From Sisyra terminalis (lineage: Eukaryota > Arthropoda > Insecta > Neuroptera > Sisyridae): a DNA stretch of 64,000 nucleotides. The translations under genes and the position numbers were made by a program. The stretch lies in the NCBI GenBank assembly GCA_958496175.1, contig OY292277.1:37521050-37585049 (forward strand), written 5' to 3'. This document shows, one piece after another, positions 43,495-53,847 of the stretch. The first letter of the stretch is position 1; each line of letters begins with the position of its first letter. The notes under the pieces are model-generated. The model ran no database searches. It was not told the origin of the DNA and saw nothing but the letters and a program-made list of their open reading frames with translations.

Positions 43495-46400
43495 TTATTC
43501 ATCATTTTTACACATGGTCTTAAATATCCAATTAATATAAGGCGCAACTCGTGTATACCGCAATGGCATAGTCTTCCACGTTTGTCCATCCAATAAAATA
43601 TTACTGCTACCAATGCCCAATTGTTTAAACTTTGGATCATTATTTTCATTGTAGCGAATAAAAGCACCACCATTGTCACTCTGAAAAAATATAAAAAAAA
43701 ATAAATAGATAAAATACTCGATAAATTTGGGGTGGAAACTATTATAGCTTAAACTTTGATTTATTAAGTTCAAGAATGTATTCACATGTAACGTAAGTGA
43801 AAATAATTAATAGGAATTTGTTTAAATGATAATATTGAATTCTTATTTAAACGTACAAATATAACAGTGAAATTGCATAATCAGTGAGAATATCTTTTCG
43901 TATGAATGGGCCTCCCCCCACGAATTATTTTTTAATTCGCTAAGGCCTATCTAATAGATAATATATCTACCTAATATATTTCCACCAGTGAGAATTCACT
44001 GTAATGTAAACATAAAGAAAAACGAGGATTTTACGATTCTCATATGTGCCGTCGTTAATTTCTACCTACGTTACCTGCGAATTTAATAACCAAGACAATT
44101 AATATTAAGATATATATTGTTATTACAATGCTATCCTCATTGTTGTCCGTATTTACGCAGAAAACATTCTCGTTTATTTCTATTCCTGTGGTCGTATTTG
44201 CAAAAAAGTGTTGGCATTCTTGATTGGATATTATGTCGTATGTATCATAAAGTAAAATCTTGGTCCATGAATATTGAGTCATTCGCCATCCAATAGCTGT
44301 TCCCTGGGTGTCATTAAAATCACTTTCCTTGTAAGGGTCGATTGGCTGCATATATTCTAAAAAATATCAGTATCGATGTTAAACATTGTTAGGGATTGAC
44401 CAAAGCTTCGATAAAAAAATCGCCGAATGTTTGGTCAAAGTCAAAAGTGAATATTAATCACCAAAAGCATACGAAAACGAGCATACTGTATATTGAGTAT
44501 AACGAAAAGAAGTGACTAGAGGTTTCTTATGTTACTACAGTTACAAAATCCTCAAATTCGTTAATGAAAAACCCTCATATATTTCTCAAATTTTATATAT
44601 AACTAATCAGCTCATTTGACCTATGCATTGACCGTAAATTTCAATTATTCAATTTTCACTAGTGTAGCCAAATCTGTAAAGAAATATACGTGGAAACTGA
44701 AATAAGACAGTATCGACATTTTCGAATCCATTCAAAAATATAAAGAAAGGAATTAATATAATTTGGCAGAACAGTACAACTAGCGTTAATAGTTTGTGTT
44801 AGACGATACTTATCAGTTATCAATTTAAAGATATTACAATTTCTATTGCCAAACTATATTCAAGTGTATTCGATTTTCTTTTTTAAATAAAATATTTTCC
44901 GACAAATTCATCATTCGATTGAACTCCCGTTTATCTAAGGACGCACGAAGAAAAACATTGCAATATGTTTATATTTTGCAGTATCATCTGAAGAGTGATA
45001 ATAATAACACTCTACCATTTTACACTTACATAATGATCTTCATAAAAAAACCTGTATTCAAACTGTAAAAACAGTTCTAGCCATCTGATTTGAGGTAAAA
45101 GGGATTATAAACTTGATGACCCCAAACTTAAACCCCAAGCTTCTGTGCCTCCTGCAGCTATCCCATTGCACCTACGGTGCCATGGAACAGTGCGGTACCA
45201 CTGTGTTTTATCATTGAAACGTGTTGCCACTGACGGTGTACAGTATATACGTCCTTCACATGCTTGTGTTTTAAAATATTACTACATACAATTTAATTTC
45301 ATTAGGTTTATTTTACGTTACTTAGGTTCTTTGTACTATATTTTTACTTATACGTTTATCTATTACTGTATTCGGGCTTAAATCGTTACTATTTTATTTG
45401 TTTAGTCATTATCCTTTTTATGTTATCAAGAAAGAGAAACTTAAAAAAAAAACTATTAAATATTTTCTCTTTGCTTAGCTTCGCCTGTCCTTGTTTTCTT
45501 TCTCTGTCGTCGTATCGTCGTAGGTTTCGCTTTCTTTTTCCTCGTCGCTAAGAATTTTTTTACTGCCACTTTAATAGGAACAGGCAGTTCCTCAAATTCT
45601 TCATTGGACATTTTTTTTGTCTTATACTTTCCCTTCAGTAATCCATTTATATATGCACAATATCGTTCTATTTCTTTCCTTATTGCGATTTTCAGGATCA
45701 TACTTTTCGCTTCTTCCTTGTGTCTTTCACACTCATACCAGTCAAAGCTTAGTGCATTACTCACATGGTTTTTTATTATTATATAATATACAAATTCTTA
45801 CAATTTAGATGTTTGTTTAAAATTTGTTCTGTTAGCTCCCTTATTTCATTGTATGTTTTTTCTATTTCTTTACTAGGAAAACTTATTCACTTCAAAATAA
45901 GATTTTTTCGCTGACTTTGAACAGTTATACTGTGTATATAGTATATAAAATATATTGCAGTCCAATTTATTAACATAAACTTGAACAGAAGTTCAAACAA
46001 AATATTCGTGACGTATTGCCCAGATACGTATTTCGATTGCCAAGCAATCTTCATCAGTGGTCATCAAGTAGTTTGGATCACTCCGTAACTGCTTTGTGAT
46101 GATTTTTTATTTTGGTCCCTTTACCGAAATAAATTTCGGGAACACCCCTTCTCCTTTACATCTTTGCAAGAAAGATATATCGGCTGACAATGACTTGATT
46201 GCCATAGAAGTTTTGTGGAATTTATTGAACAGCGATTGTGGCCCTGCTGCCATTGTGTATAATCAAAATAAGATTTTGTGAATCATCACAAAGCAGTTAC
46301 GGAGTGATCCAAACTACTTGATGACCACTGATGAAGATTGCTTAGCAATCGAAATACGTATCTGGGCAATACGTCACGAATATTTTGTTTGAACTTCTGT

Positions 46401-49400
46401 TCAAGTTTATGTTAATAAATTGGACTGCAATATATTTTATACATTGTATACACATTATTCACTTCCGCTTTCCTCTCCTCGTAACCTTATAAATTCTTGC
46501 CGAAGTTCGAAATTGTTTTCTTCTTCGTCTGTTACTGTTCGTTTACAAATTGAGCATTTCTTTATTAATTTTGAATCAAAACATTCCTTTAACGCTTCTT
46601 GGAAATATGCTAATTCCATACATCGTACTAAGCTACCTTTCGTCGATTGCGCTACATTAGGTCTTAATGACAACGATATTTGCCCTACTTCTGGCAATGA
46701 TTGCTCTTCCTCTTGCTCGTCTGAGTTCCTTTCTATGTTCTTATAATCAATCAAAAATGTCGTTTCGTCTGGAGCACAATTTGTTTTAATTCCTTTCTTC
46801 GAAAGCATTATATTCAACACTGTTGTCTGCAAGTAGTTTTTAAAGTTTTGGCAAGTAGGATTGATATTCCTGGCCCCCTGGCTACGTATTAAACCAAAAA
46901 AGTTTTCCAGCGGATCTTGGTTAAAACGACGAGTTACTATTTCTGCTTTCCTATTGCTTTGAAATAAACTTTCACAAATTCCCAATAATGATTTTATTGT
47001 GAATCTTAAATTCGTTAAAGTTGGAGGATTTTTTTCCCTCCCTTCTTTTGTAATAAATTTGGTATCTCTTACTTTCCCCAAACTTTCTTCTACGAACTTC
47101 ATATGAGCTGAACTATTCGTTATGATCTTCCTACCTCGCTTGCTTTCCGTCCTACGAGCAGTCGTATTAAATGTGTCGAAAAGTCTATCTAAAAACAATA
47201 TTACATCAACAGTTTGTGCGGCTTCTAGTTTCGGATTTTCACCCGTTACAGCCCAGAATAACATATGGTGGGCAACTGTAGCACTAAATATTTGTGTACA
47301 TAATTTCACTTTCATTTTTTCAGTACCTTCGGGATTTAAGTGAGCTTGTGTTATTTTCGGTAATAATGTAAATGTATCACCCTTTCTCGTCCACCTTACT
47401 GCTTCACATAATTCCTTTATATGTTCCCATTTTGCTACTGTTTCTTCTGCCGTATCTTCGTTCTTCATAATGAGATTATATTTAAGCAGATTATTCCGCA
47501 GTCCTTTGAATAAATGAGGTGCATCGTACATATGATAAATTTTCTGTCCGTTTATGTAGTAGTAAGTTTGATTCGTATCTAAAGATTCTGACACATTTGA
47601 ATTAATTAAATTCTTAATGGCCTTTACGTTGTTTGTCACTTGGTCACATACTGTAGCTATAACAGTGAAGCCAGCTTTTTATATTTCACCAACTACTTCC
47701 TCGATCCATTGCTTTAATGTGCTTGCATTGGGTGTTATGTCTACCAGGCAATATGCTACTAATTGTTTGTAATCGCTCTCTACACCCCTCATCATAAAGC
47801 AAAATGCCCTATCTGCATATCCAATGTTTCCATCAGATGTGTCTCCTGTTACACCTACGATTTTATCTGTTTTCCGACAATATCTAATTCCGCTTGAAAG
47901 GCTCATTTCATCGAATAGTAACACGCATTTTTCCTCCGTTTCAGCAGCTTTTTCTCGTATTTTGCTTAGACATCGAAATAAGTTTGCATCTATTCCAAGT
48001 TTCACTTCTAAGTTTACATATTTCGTAACAGCTGTGATTGTTGGTAGGCCTAGGAATTTCCTACAAATATTGTATTGGCGAACCGACAGAAGTGAACGCA
48101 GTTGTACAGCCACTTCTATTGTCTTCTTGGAAAATCTAAAGCCTCTTCTACGTTTCCCGAAATTCTCTTCAAAGTTTTCCATAAGAGTTCTAAAAATTTT
48201 TGGGCAACTTTCCTTCAACTTTTCTCCAACAACTTTACTCTGTTCTTCTCTATATTTTACAAAATCATTATTCGTTTTTCTACAACGTTCAGCTACATCC
48301 TGCCACTTTTTTTATAATATTCCTTTGTGGTATTTTCCACCTCCCATTCCCCATCCTCCTCAACACTTGTAGATGGTAAATTTAAGTCGTGCCCTTCAGC
48401 CAAGTCCGCCCGCGGCTCTATGTTCTCCATTATTAATTCATCTACTTCCTCATCTGTTTCATAGCCTGCAAATAAACATAAACAAATAGTATGCCAAACT
48501 TTTTGAAAGCAATAGGAAAACATTTCCTATTGAGTTCCCTATAGTTTTGAGTCTTATACCAACAGAGGTATTACGTAACCGTTTTGTGCTAAATGTGTTA
48601 CCAATAATATAATAATGTCAATATAATTTATGAATTTTTTAAAAAAATGGTCCTACATCTCACTTTCATTGGGTGGCTTGTCATTTATCATTGTCATCCG
48701 ATGGACGATAACATAACTGGTCACAAAGATAGAATGATGATTAAAAGTAGGAATAGACCATATTCCAAATTCGGAAATTAACCATATCACTACAACGTTG
48801 CATGTTACTGGCTACGATCGAAGGAATATTCATTCAATTGTCAACAGGTTGAATGCACAATGTAGCTGAATCATATCCACTGACGAAATTGAGAATTTGG
48901 ATCGTCTCGCATCTCCCTTGTATCTACAGGATTTATCTGATCGTTTAGACAGGTTACCAATGAAATACAATTTTAAGATGGTGTTCAAAACTCAACGAAG
49001 ATAGCCCTTCTCCAAAAGACCAAGTCCCTGTCTTGGACAAACCTGGGGTATACAGGAATACCCTGATCATGTGGAAAGGTATACTTTGGCGAAACTAGAA
49101 GATTCGTGAGACCTTCAAGTATATAAAATGCCCTAAAGGACGCCTAAAATTAGTTTCGGAACATATTATGCTCTGAAGATGTGACCTGGAGATGGTGAAC
49201 GTTGGTGATACTGTCCATCTCATTAATAAACGGGTAACGATATGAAAGTCACAAGTTTTTCAATAAAGTATTGAAGATCTAAAAATCAAGGACACTGACT
49301 TACTAATCTATCAAGGATTTAACCCCAAAAACCTACTGTAGTGCAGCTCCAACAGAGACTGCAAAAATAACAGTCAAACACAATGGCGTGAACGTTGATA

Positions 49401-51244
49401 TTACCTTGAATAACAAGTGGAAAATGATGAAAGACATACAGCTCCTTGTGCAGCTTTTCGCCAACAGAGGGGAACATGGGCCAACCTAAAATCAAAGTCC
49501 ATCACAGAAATAGTGACATACTTAGACTGGATGAATTCTAAGTATGGAATTGATTCATCAACTCATACGAGTGGATTCTCTTTGTCTTTGGAAACAGTGA
49601 CAGTACCTAGAATTATAGGATGCTTCCCACTGATTCTATGTTAAATGTTTGAAAATGGATTGAGCAGGACCACGTTCAATATTAAAGAACAAGGCTATCC
49701 AGATCCTTTCCCAATGAGTCGAGTTATCCTGACCCCATTCTTCTGCTCCTTGATTCTTTACAATACTTCAGCAGCAGGAAGAGGTTGTCACACGCTTTTC
49801 TTCCTTGTCCACGTCCTTGTGGATGATATAATTCATCGTAAAGGAGGAAATTATTTATGCAAGCCTAAATTTGGAGTTGCAATATTACATGGCTGCATTT
49901 AGGTCAGAGGCAACACCAGAGCGCTCTAGATTAAAAGCCTACAAGAAATTTGGTCTTATGATGGAGTTTCTTCCTTCCATTGTGAATGTTAATGGCTCCA
50001 TTGGCTCAGGATACTTTAAGCTAAGATCTAAATGACTTTAATTTTGTAAATGACCTTCCACTGAATGTCAATCTGACAAATTGTAAAAAAAAATGTTTCA
50101 CCAAGACAATTTACCGTCTCACAATTCAGTGGTTGCTAAGGCGAAAATCCACGAATTACGAGTTGAACTACTTGACCACTATACAACTACAATTCAAACA
50201 AGGCATACATTTTAGTGTGTATGAATTATCAAGGTCTTTCAGTACTGTATAGGCAAAATATACAATGCAATGAATTTGAGAATATTCATATTTTAGATGG
50301 TATCGAAAAAGAATCAATTGAAACTTTTGTTGAAAAAATGTCAACGGATGCCAAGTATAGGACCAATTTTTAGTGTAATTGGAAAGAGTTACTAAGTCGT
50401 ACAGTAGAATTGCGAATATAAAATTTTTAGAGCTTCTAGCGACTGTTTTTAAGTTTACTATATATTATAGATTTTCGTTATTCAAAATTGAAATCCTTAA
50501 CAGAACTATTACGTATAGATACACTAGTGCTTACCTACTATTATTAGATACACAATACATAAAATATTATTTTTGGTATCCTTGATCTTACAAGTAGTTT
50601 AGTATTAAATGTCGTATTTTTAGAAGTTTCATGAAATAATAGAGAAAAAAACATACGATTGTATTGAACTGGTGAGGGTAATTTGATCAAAGCTATATCA
50701 TTGATTTGTTTCTCTGCATCATATAAGGGATGTTTATAAAATTCAGTCGAATTTATTTTATCACTTTCGTTTCTGTATTCGAAAAAAGTAGCACCGATAG
50801 TCAATTGAAGTCTGGCAGAATTACTAGAAAGGAATTTTTAAATTTTATTTGTAATGTTAAGTAAAGTTGATAATAATAATAATCATTATTTACTAGTTTC
50901 CAAAACAATTTGCAGCAGTAAGAACCCATCTGGGTTCAATCAATGTTCCAGTGCAGTAATTGAACAAACCGTAGGCATGAGCAAATATTGAAACTTGAAA
51001 AGGAAATTGGGTATCATTTGCATACAAGTAATGTCCTAAAACAAGTATAAAATATCTTATACATAAAAAAAAAACTATCAAAGTAATACTGTTTTTCTAA
51101 CCTTCTACTGGCTGTAGCAAATATTTAATAAATTTTATTCCAAAAAAAATATAGTTTAGATAAGTTTTCACTATTAATGATATTTACACTTACGGATTTG
51201 AAGCTAATGATTAGCATTAATGAGAGTATAGCCTTTACAATCAT
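43495..51244 (-). CDS. Secreted trypsin-fold serine protease homologue, catalytically inactive (6 exons)
   Basis: Exons: 51194-51244, 51102-51111 (10-nt micro-exon), 50894-51035, 50657-50823, 44127-44356 and 43495-43680. All are bounded by GT/AG and their phases join exactly, giving 786 nt, 261 aa. Residues 1-17 (MIVKAILSLMLIISFKS) look like a signal peptide. The S1 fold is shown by FPFQVSIF, C-x-GTLIEPRWVLTAANC, INDIALIKLPSPVQYN, GWRMT, and near the end PLRYTRVAPYINWI. Of the catalytic triad, His is replaced by Asn63 (TAANC), Asp110 is kept (NDIALIKL), and Ser is replaced by Asn203 (SDNGG). It cannot be a conventional protease. Such homologues (SPHs) in insects serve as cofactors or binding proteins in immunity, digestion or venom; which applies here is unknown. 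There is no clip domain. Intron 4 is 6.3 kb and packed with transposons. Confidence 0.88.
44357..45455. other. Part of the 6.3-kb SPH intron, no element identified
   Basis: AT-rich intron. About 45130-45260 is less AT-rich and unassigned. A short plus ORF (45145-45381) shows no domain. Confidence 0.4.
45456..45764 (-). CDS. Unidentified 102-codon ORF with very basic C-terminus
   Basis: Not recognised. The frame is open upstream of the first ATG for a few codons (N-H-V before SNALSFDWYECERHKEEA). It reads a charged, probably helical segment, then AYINGLLKGKYKTKKMSNEE, VPIKVAVKKFLATRKKKAKP and a final Arg/Lys-rich tail. It lies downstream of the P-superfamily transposase on the same strand, beyond the foldback insertion. 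It could be a second reading frame of that element, the end of another transposon protein, or chance. Codon use looks coding-like, and the lysine/arginine tail suggests nucleic-acid binding or nuclear location. Confidence 0.35.
   Translation of the reverse strand: MSNALSFDWYECERHKEEAKSMILKIAIRKEIERYCAYINGLLKGKYKTKKMSNEEFEELPVPIKVAVKKFLATRKKKAKPTTIRRQRKKTRTGEAKQRENI
45932..46452. mobile_element. Foldback element with about 165-bp inverted arms
   Basis: The left arm (about 45932-46101, from TGTGTATATAGTATATAAAA to CGTAACTGCTTTGTGATGA) is repeated nearly perfectly as the reverse complement at about 46284-46452. The roughly 180-bp loop is unrelated and has no clear coding. The string TTATTCACTTC is directly repeated at about 45885-45895 and 46453-46463, suggesting a target duplication. 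The exact left boundary is then uncertain by about 36 bp. A hairpin GATTGCTTAGCAATC lies inside each arm. It sits right after the stop codon of the P-type transposase. Confidence 0.75.
46455..48465 (-). pseudogene. P-element superfamily (THAP9-like) transposase, broken
   Basis: An exon opening after an AG acceptor at 48466-48467 encodes an acidic linker, then, past a one-base shift in an A-run (about 48307-48313), the transposase core. KRRRGFRFSKKTIE and CVLLFDEMSLSSGIRY carry the first catalytic Asp. A V-C-D-Q-x-T-N-N motif carries the second. HMYDAPHLFKGLRNNL is the GTP-binding-domain region, and DPLENFFGLIRSQGARNINP carries the catalytic Glu. These are P-element/THAP9 hallmarks. A single in-frame TAA at 47679-47681 splits the frame between the first and second Asp. 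The N-terminal THAP zinc finger exon is not found up to 49 kb. A two-Cys finger (C-S-I-C-K-R) precedes the natural stop. It is an inactive relic inside the SPH intron. Confidence 0.85.
48840..49245 (+). pseudogene. Decayed Penelope-like element 3' part (RT end and GIY-YIG)
   Basis: The plus strand reads fragments YLQDLSDRLDRLPMKYNF, then across shifted frames PGVY, CGK-x-YFGET and RRFV. This parallels the better copy at 51967-52293 (PGVYKIPCSCGKVYIGET). Penelope-like retroelements encode an RT followed by a GIY-YIG endonuclease. Only the junction and start of the endonuclease remain here, with multiple stops. Confidence 0.6.
49290..50045 (+). pseudogene. Decayed coding stretch of unknown origin, possibly viral nucleoprotein-like
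   Basis: Not securely recognised. Two adjoining plus frames in the same phase (49417-49644 and 49645-49902), separated by one stop codon, have protein-like composition (RGTWANLKSKS, YLDWMNSKYGIDSS, GCHTLFFLVHVLVDDIIH). Other frames extend it on both sides. The length and style are not those of a common transposase or RT. An endogenous fragment of an RNA-virus nucleoprotein is one possibility; a transposon or host paralogue is another. It is clearly inactivated by stops and shifts. Confidence 0.4.
50085..50365 (+). pseudogene. mariner transposase fragment
   Basis: Reads F-H-Q-D-N-L-P-S-H-N-S-V-V-A-K-A-K-I-H-E-L, the region around the second catalytic Asp of mariner transposases, then a decayed C-terminal part ending near a Y-R-x-N-F stop. 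The first Asp region, the N-terminus and the ends are missing. Lies in the SPH intron about 290 bp from exon 4. Confidence 0.6.
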
Positions 51245-51890
51245 AATGTATATGAGGAAACTAAGATTTTTGTTTTAAATTAAAAACTAAATCAAATGTA
51301 ACCCTAAACCAGCTTATATAGCAAACTGAAAATATTTATCAGTAGGTACATTTAGTCTAGGTAAATGAAAAATTACTTTAAAATAATTACTTTACTTTTT
51401 CTACAAATGATAAGAAATCAGTGTACATAAACCTTAATGCTTGATTAAATAAATAATTAATCGTATGCAATTTTCTGTTTAAAATTAAACTGAAAAATGA
51501 CAAGTAAAGATTATTTTAATTATCTTAGATTTAAAAAACTTAAAATAGATTATAATAATTCATATTCCTAGAATAATGTTTATGGACGTCTAAATTTACA
51601 ATGAATCCAAATATCTTATCTCACCTTTTCAAATGCTTATTTCCTGTAAATTCATGGCTTAACATTTATTTATGTCAATATCATTTTAATCTTTCGGATA
51701 TTTTGTCTTAACATAATAATATGTTATTATACTTTTTTTAAAAAATATATTATAAACTGCTATCTATTTATAAAATACAATATGTAATAATGACAACAAA
51801 ATAGATTAACTTTTTGTGTTTGGACAATTTCCGATAGCATAGTTCACTTTCGACGATCAAAAATCTAGCTGAGAATCCGTTTTTCTAACT
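51245..51890. promoter_or_regulatory. 5' flank of the SPH gene
   Basis: AT-rich. On the minus strand the 100 bp above the start codon include a TATATAAGCTGG-like sequence (plus CCAGCTTATATA at about 51310-51321), a plausible TATA box about 70 bp upstream of the ATG. No other element recognised. Confidence 0.4.
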
Positions 51891-51899
51891 CAGGGGAGA

Positions 51900-52310
51900 A
51901 AGAATCCCGGACATTTAATCAGGGAAAAGACTGGAACTATTTCAAATAGGCTTATATACATATGAATTGGACAGACCTGGAGTATACAAAATCCCTTGTT
52001 CATGTGGAAAGGTATATATTGGCGAAACCGGGAGATTCGTGAATGCACGATTGAAGGAACACCGTAGGAATGTAAAGTTTGGTCTGACCGACCTCTCAGC
52101 GGTGGCTGAACATTGTTTGGTTACCGAACATTCTATGCGATTCGACGAGACCGAAATTCTTTCTTCTTCTCGTAGCTTTTTCAAAAGAAAACATCGAGAA
52201 GGAATAGAGATCCGTAAAAATCCCAATAACATCAACAAGGATAGTGGTCTTAAACTTCATACTTCTTGGAAAGCGATTCTCCTGATTTTATAATTGAATA
52301 GCTTGAACTG
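51900..52310 (+). pseudogene. Penelope-like element GIY-YIG endonuclease domain
   Basis: The open frame 51967-52293 (about 108 codons) reads RPGVYKIPCSCGKVYIGETG, then RLKEHRRNVKFG, SAVAEHCLVTEHSMRFD and EGIEIRKNPNNINKDSGLKL. These are the C-terminal GIY-YIG nuclease of Penelope-like retroelements, with the Cys motif in the linker (C-S-C-G), the GIY-YIG-equivalent G-V-Y...Y-I-G and the conserved Arg and Glu. It is preceded by a short in-frame remnant of the RT end and nothing more, so it is 5'-truncated. The domain itself is intact. Confidence 0.85.
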
Positions 52311-52734
52311 TGCATAATTACGCAATCGGCAGAAAGTCAAAGTGAATGACTTCTGTTCTGATTGATATGCATTTTGGGGGTCTTCGACTTGTATTGCACA
52401 CATAGCTTAGCCAGGTGAGCTATGGCTCACGAGGCAAGCCACACATATGTGTTTCATCCAAACATTATAAAAGACTCTGCAAATAATTAAGGAGGGAGTC
52501 TTTTAAGAGCAGCCATCAAAGATTAGTCATTAAGGAGAAGTGAATAAAAGATATGAAATAAAGGACAAACGTGTTTTACTCCACCTTCTGCCTAAAAGAA
52601 CATTTCAAGCTCTTCAACTAAAAAGAGAAGGATTATCCCCTTCTTCTTTTATTGGTTGACCTGCTCGTCTACTTAAAACTTTTTAATTTCCCACCCACAA
52701 TGGTATATAAGACGGCTACGGAGGAGCATCCTGT

Positions 52735-53816
52735 AATTATGGTATCTTGGTGCCAAACCTATTAACATAACCTGCATCCCTGAAACCCACCTAAAGTGTC
52801 ACAAAAACTTCTACTTACCAAATATATACAGAAAAGACCGTCCCAATTCGAACGGTGGTGCATTGTTTATTGGAGTGCGGTGTGTGGTGTGCATTGGAGT
52901 AGCATTGTGCATCCGCAATACAATCCAACACAAAGACATCGACGCAGATTCTCAATCATGCGAATCCGTTGGAGCGGAAATAAGTCTCCACACTGGCCAT
53001 CTGAGAATTTTTACTTTCTACTTCCCCCCCAATCAACGATCTCCGCCAGTTCCTGAAGTTTTTCGACCATGCAACTCTTACCATTGTCGCTGGTGACTTC
53101 AATGCCCATGACAGGACATAGGGCTGCCAGAATACGAACAGGAAAGAAATCCAACTGCTCAGAACAACTCTCCAGTACAACATCACAATTGAGATTCCCA
53201 CCGAACCAACTTACTACCCATCAAACCCGCGGTTCAAACCTAGTATTTTAGATCTCTTCCTGGCCAAGAATATCTCACTCGACAGAGATCCGTGGACGGT
53301 GCCCGAACTCAGCTCGAGCCACTCCCCAGTGTACCTAGAGGCAATTCGTACAGTTCATTATGCAGACGACGTAGAATTCCTGCAAACCTCCAGAGTCATC
53401 CATAGCGGCACTTCCCATCTCAACAGGTTTATCCCGAAGGTACTCGACTGGTACTGAAAATGGAGGTTCGACATCAACCCAACCAAATCCGAGACCATCT
53501 TGTTTTCTCGCCGTAAATGTACACCTCCCAAACTCATCGTGAACGGCCACACCATCAACTGGAGCAACTCCGCCAAATATCTCGGCGTCATCTTCGACAG
53601 GCGTCTAACCTGGGTCAAACAAATAACCGTCATCCGCAACAAAACCATTAGTGCATTCGTCAGTTTGAAGCCCTTCTTTAACGACCCAAAGGTCTTTCAG
53701 TCCATCAAGAAACGAGCCTTCAACGCCATCATCAAAAGCATCTGTACGTATGGCATCCCTATCTGGGGCTCCGCCACCCCAAATAAGATCCAAATAGCGG
53801 CCATCATAATATAGAT
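52735..53816 (+). pseudogene. Jockey-like non-LTR ORF2 with internal deletion
   Basis: A GC-richer stretch than its surroundings. The 5' part reads an APE-type endonuclease across several frames: C-I-P-E-T-H-L, RPNSNGGALFIGVRC, VAGDFNAHDRT, LDLFLAKN and a terminal V-P-E-L-S-S-S-H-S-P-V. It passes directly at about 53335-53345 into the RT catalytic motif H-Y-A-D-D-V and then the thumb (INPTKSET, NSAKYLGVIFDRRLTW, KSICTYGIPIWGSATP). The fingers and most of the palm (about 250 residues in related elements) are missing. It is also cut off at the 3' side at about 53816, before the C-terminal tail. Confidence 0.75.
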
Positions 53817-53847
53817 CCAAATAAATGGTTAGGCCATCATAAAACAC

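Noticed and set aside
46420..46746. 108-codon plus-strand ORF
   Set aside because: Antisense shadow of the P-type transposase and partly within a foldback arm.
47824..48372. 182-codon plus-strand ORF
   Set aside because: Shadow of the P-type transposase on the opposite strand; no domain.
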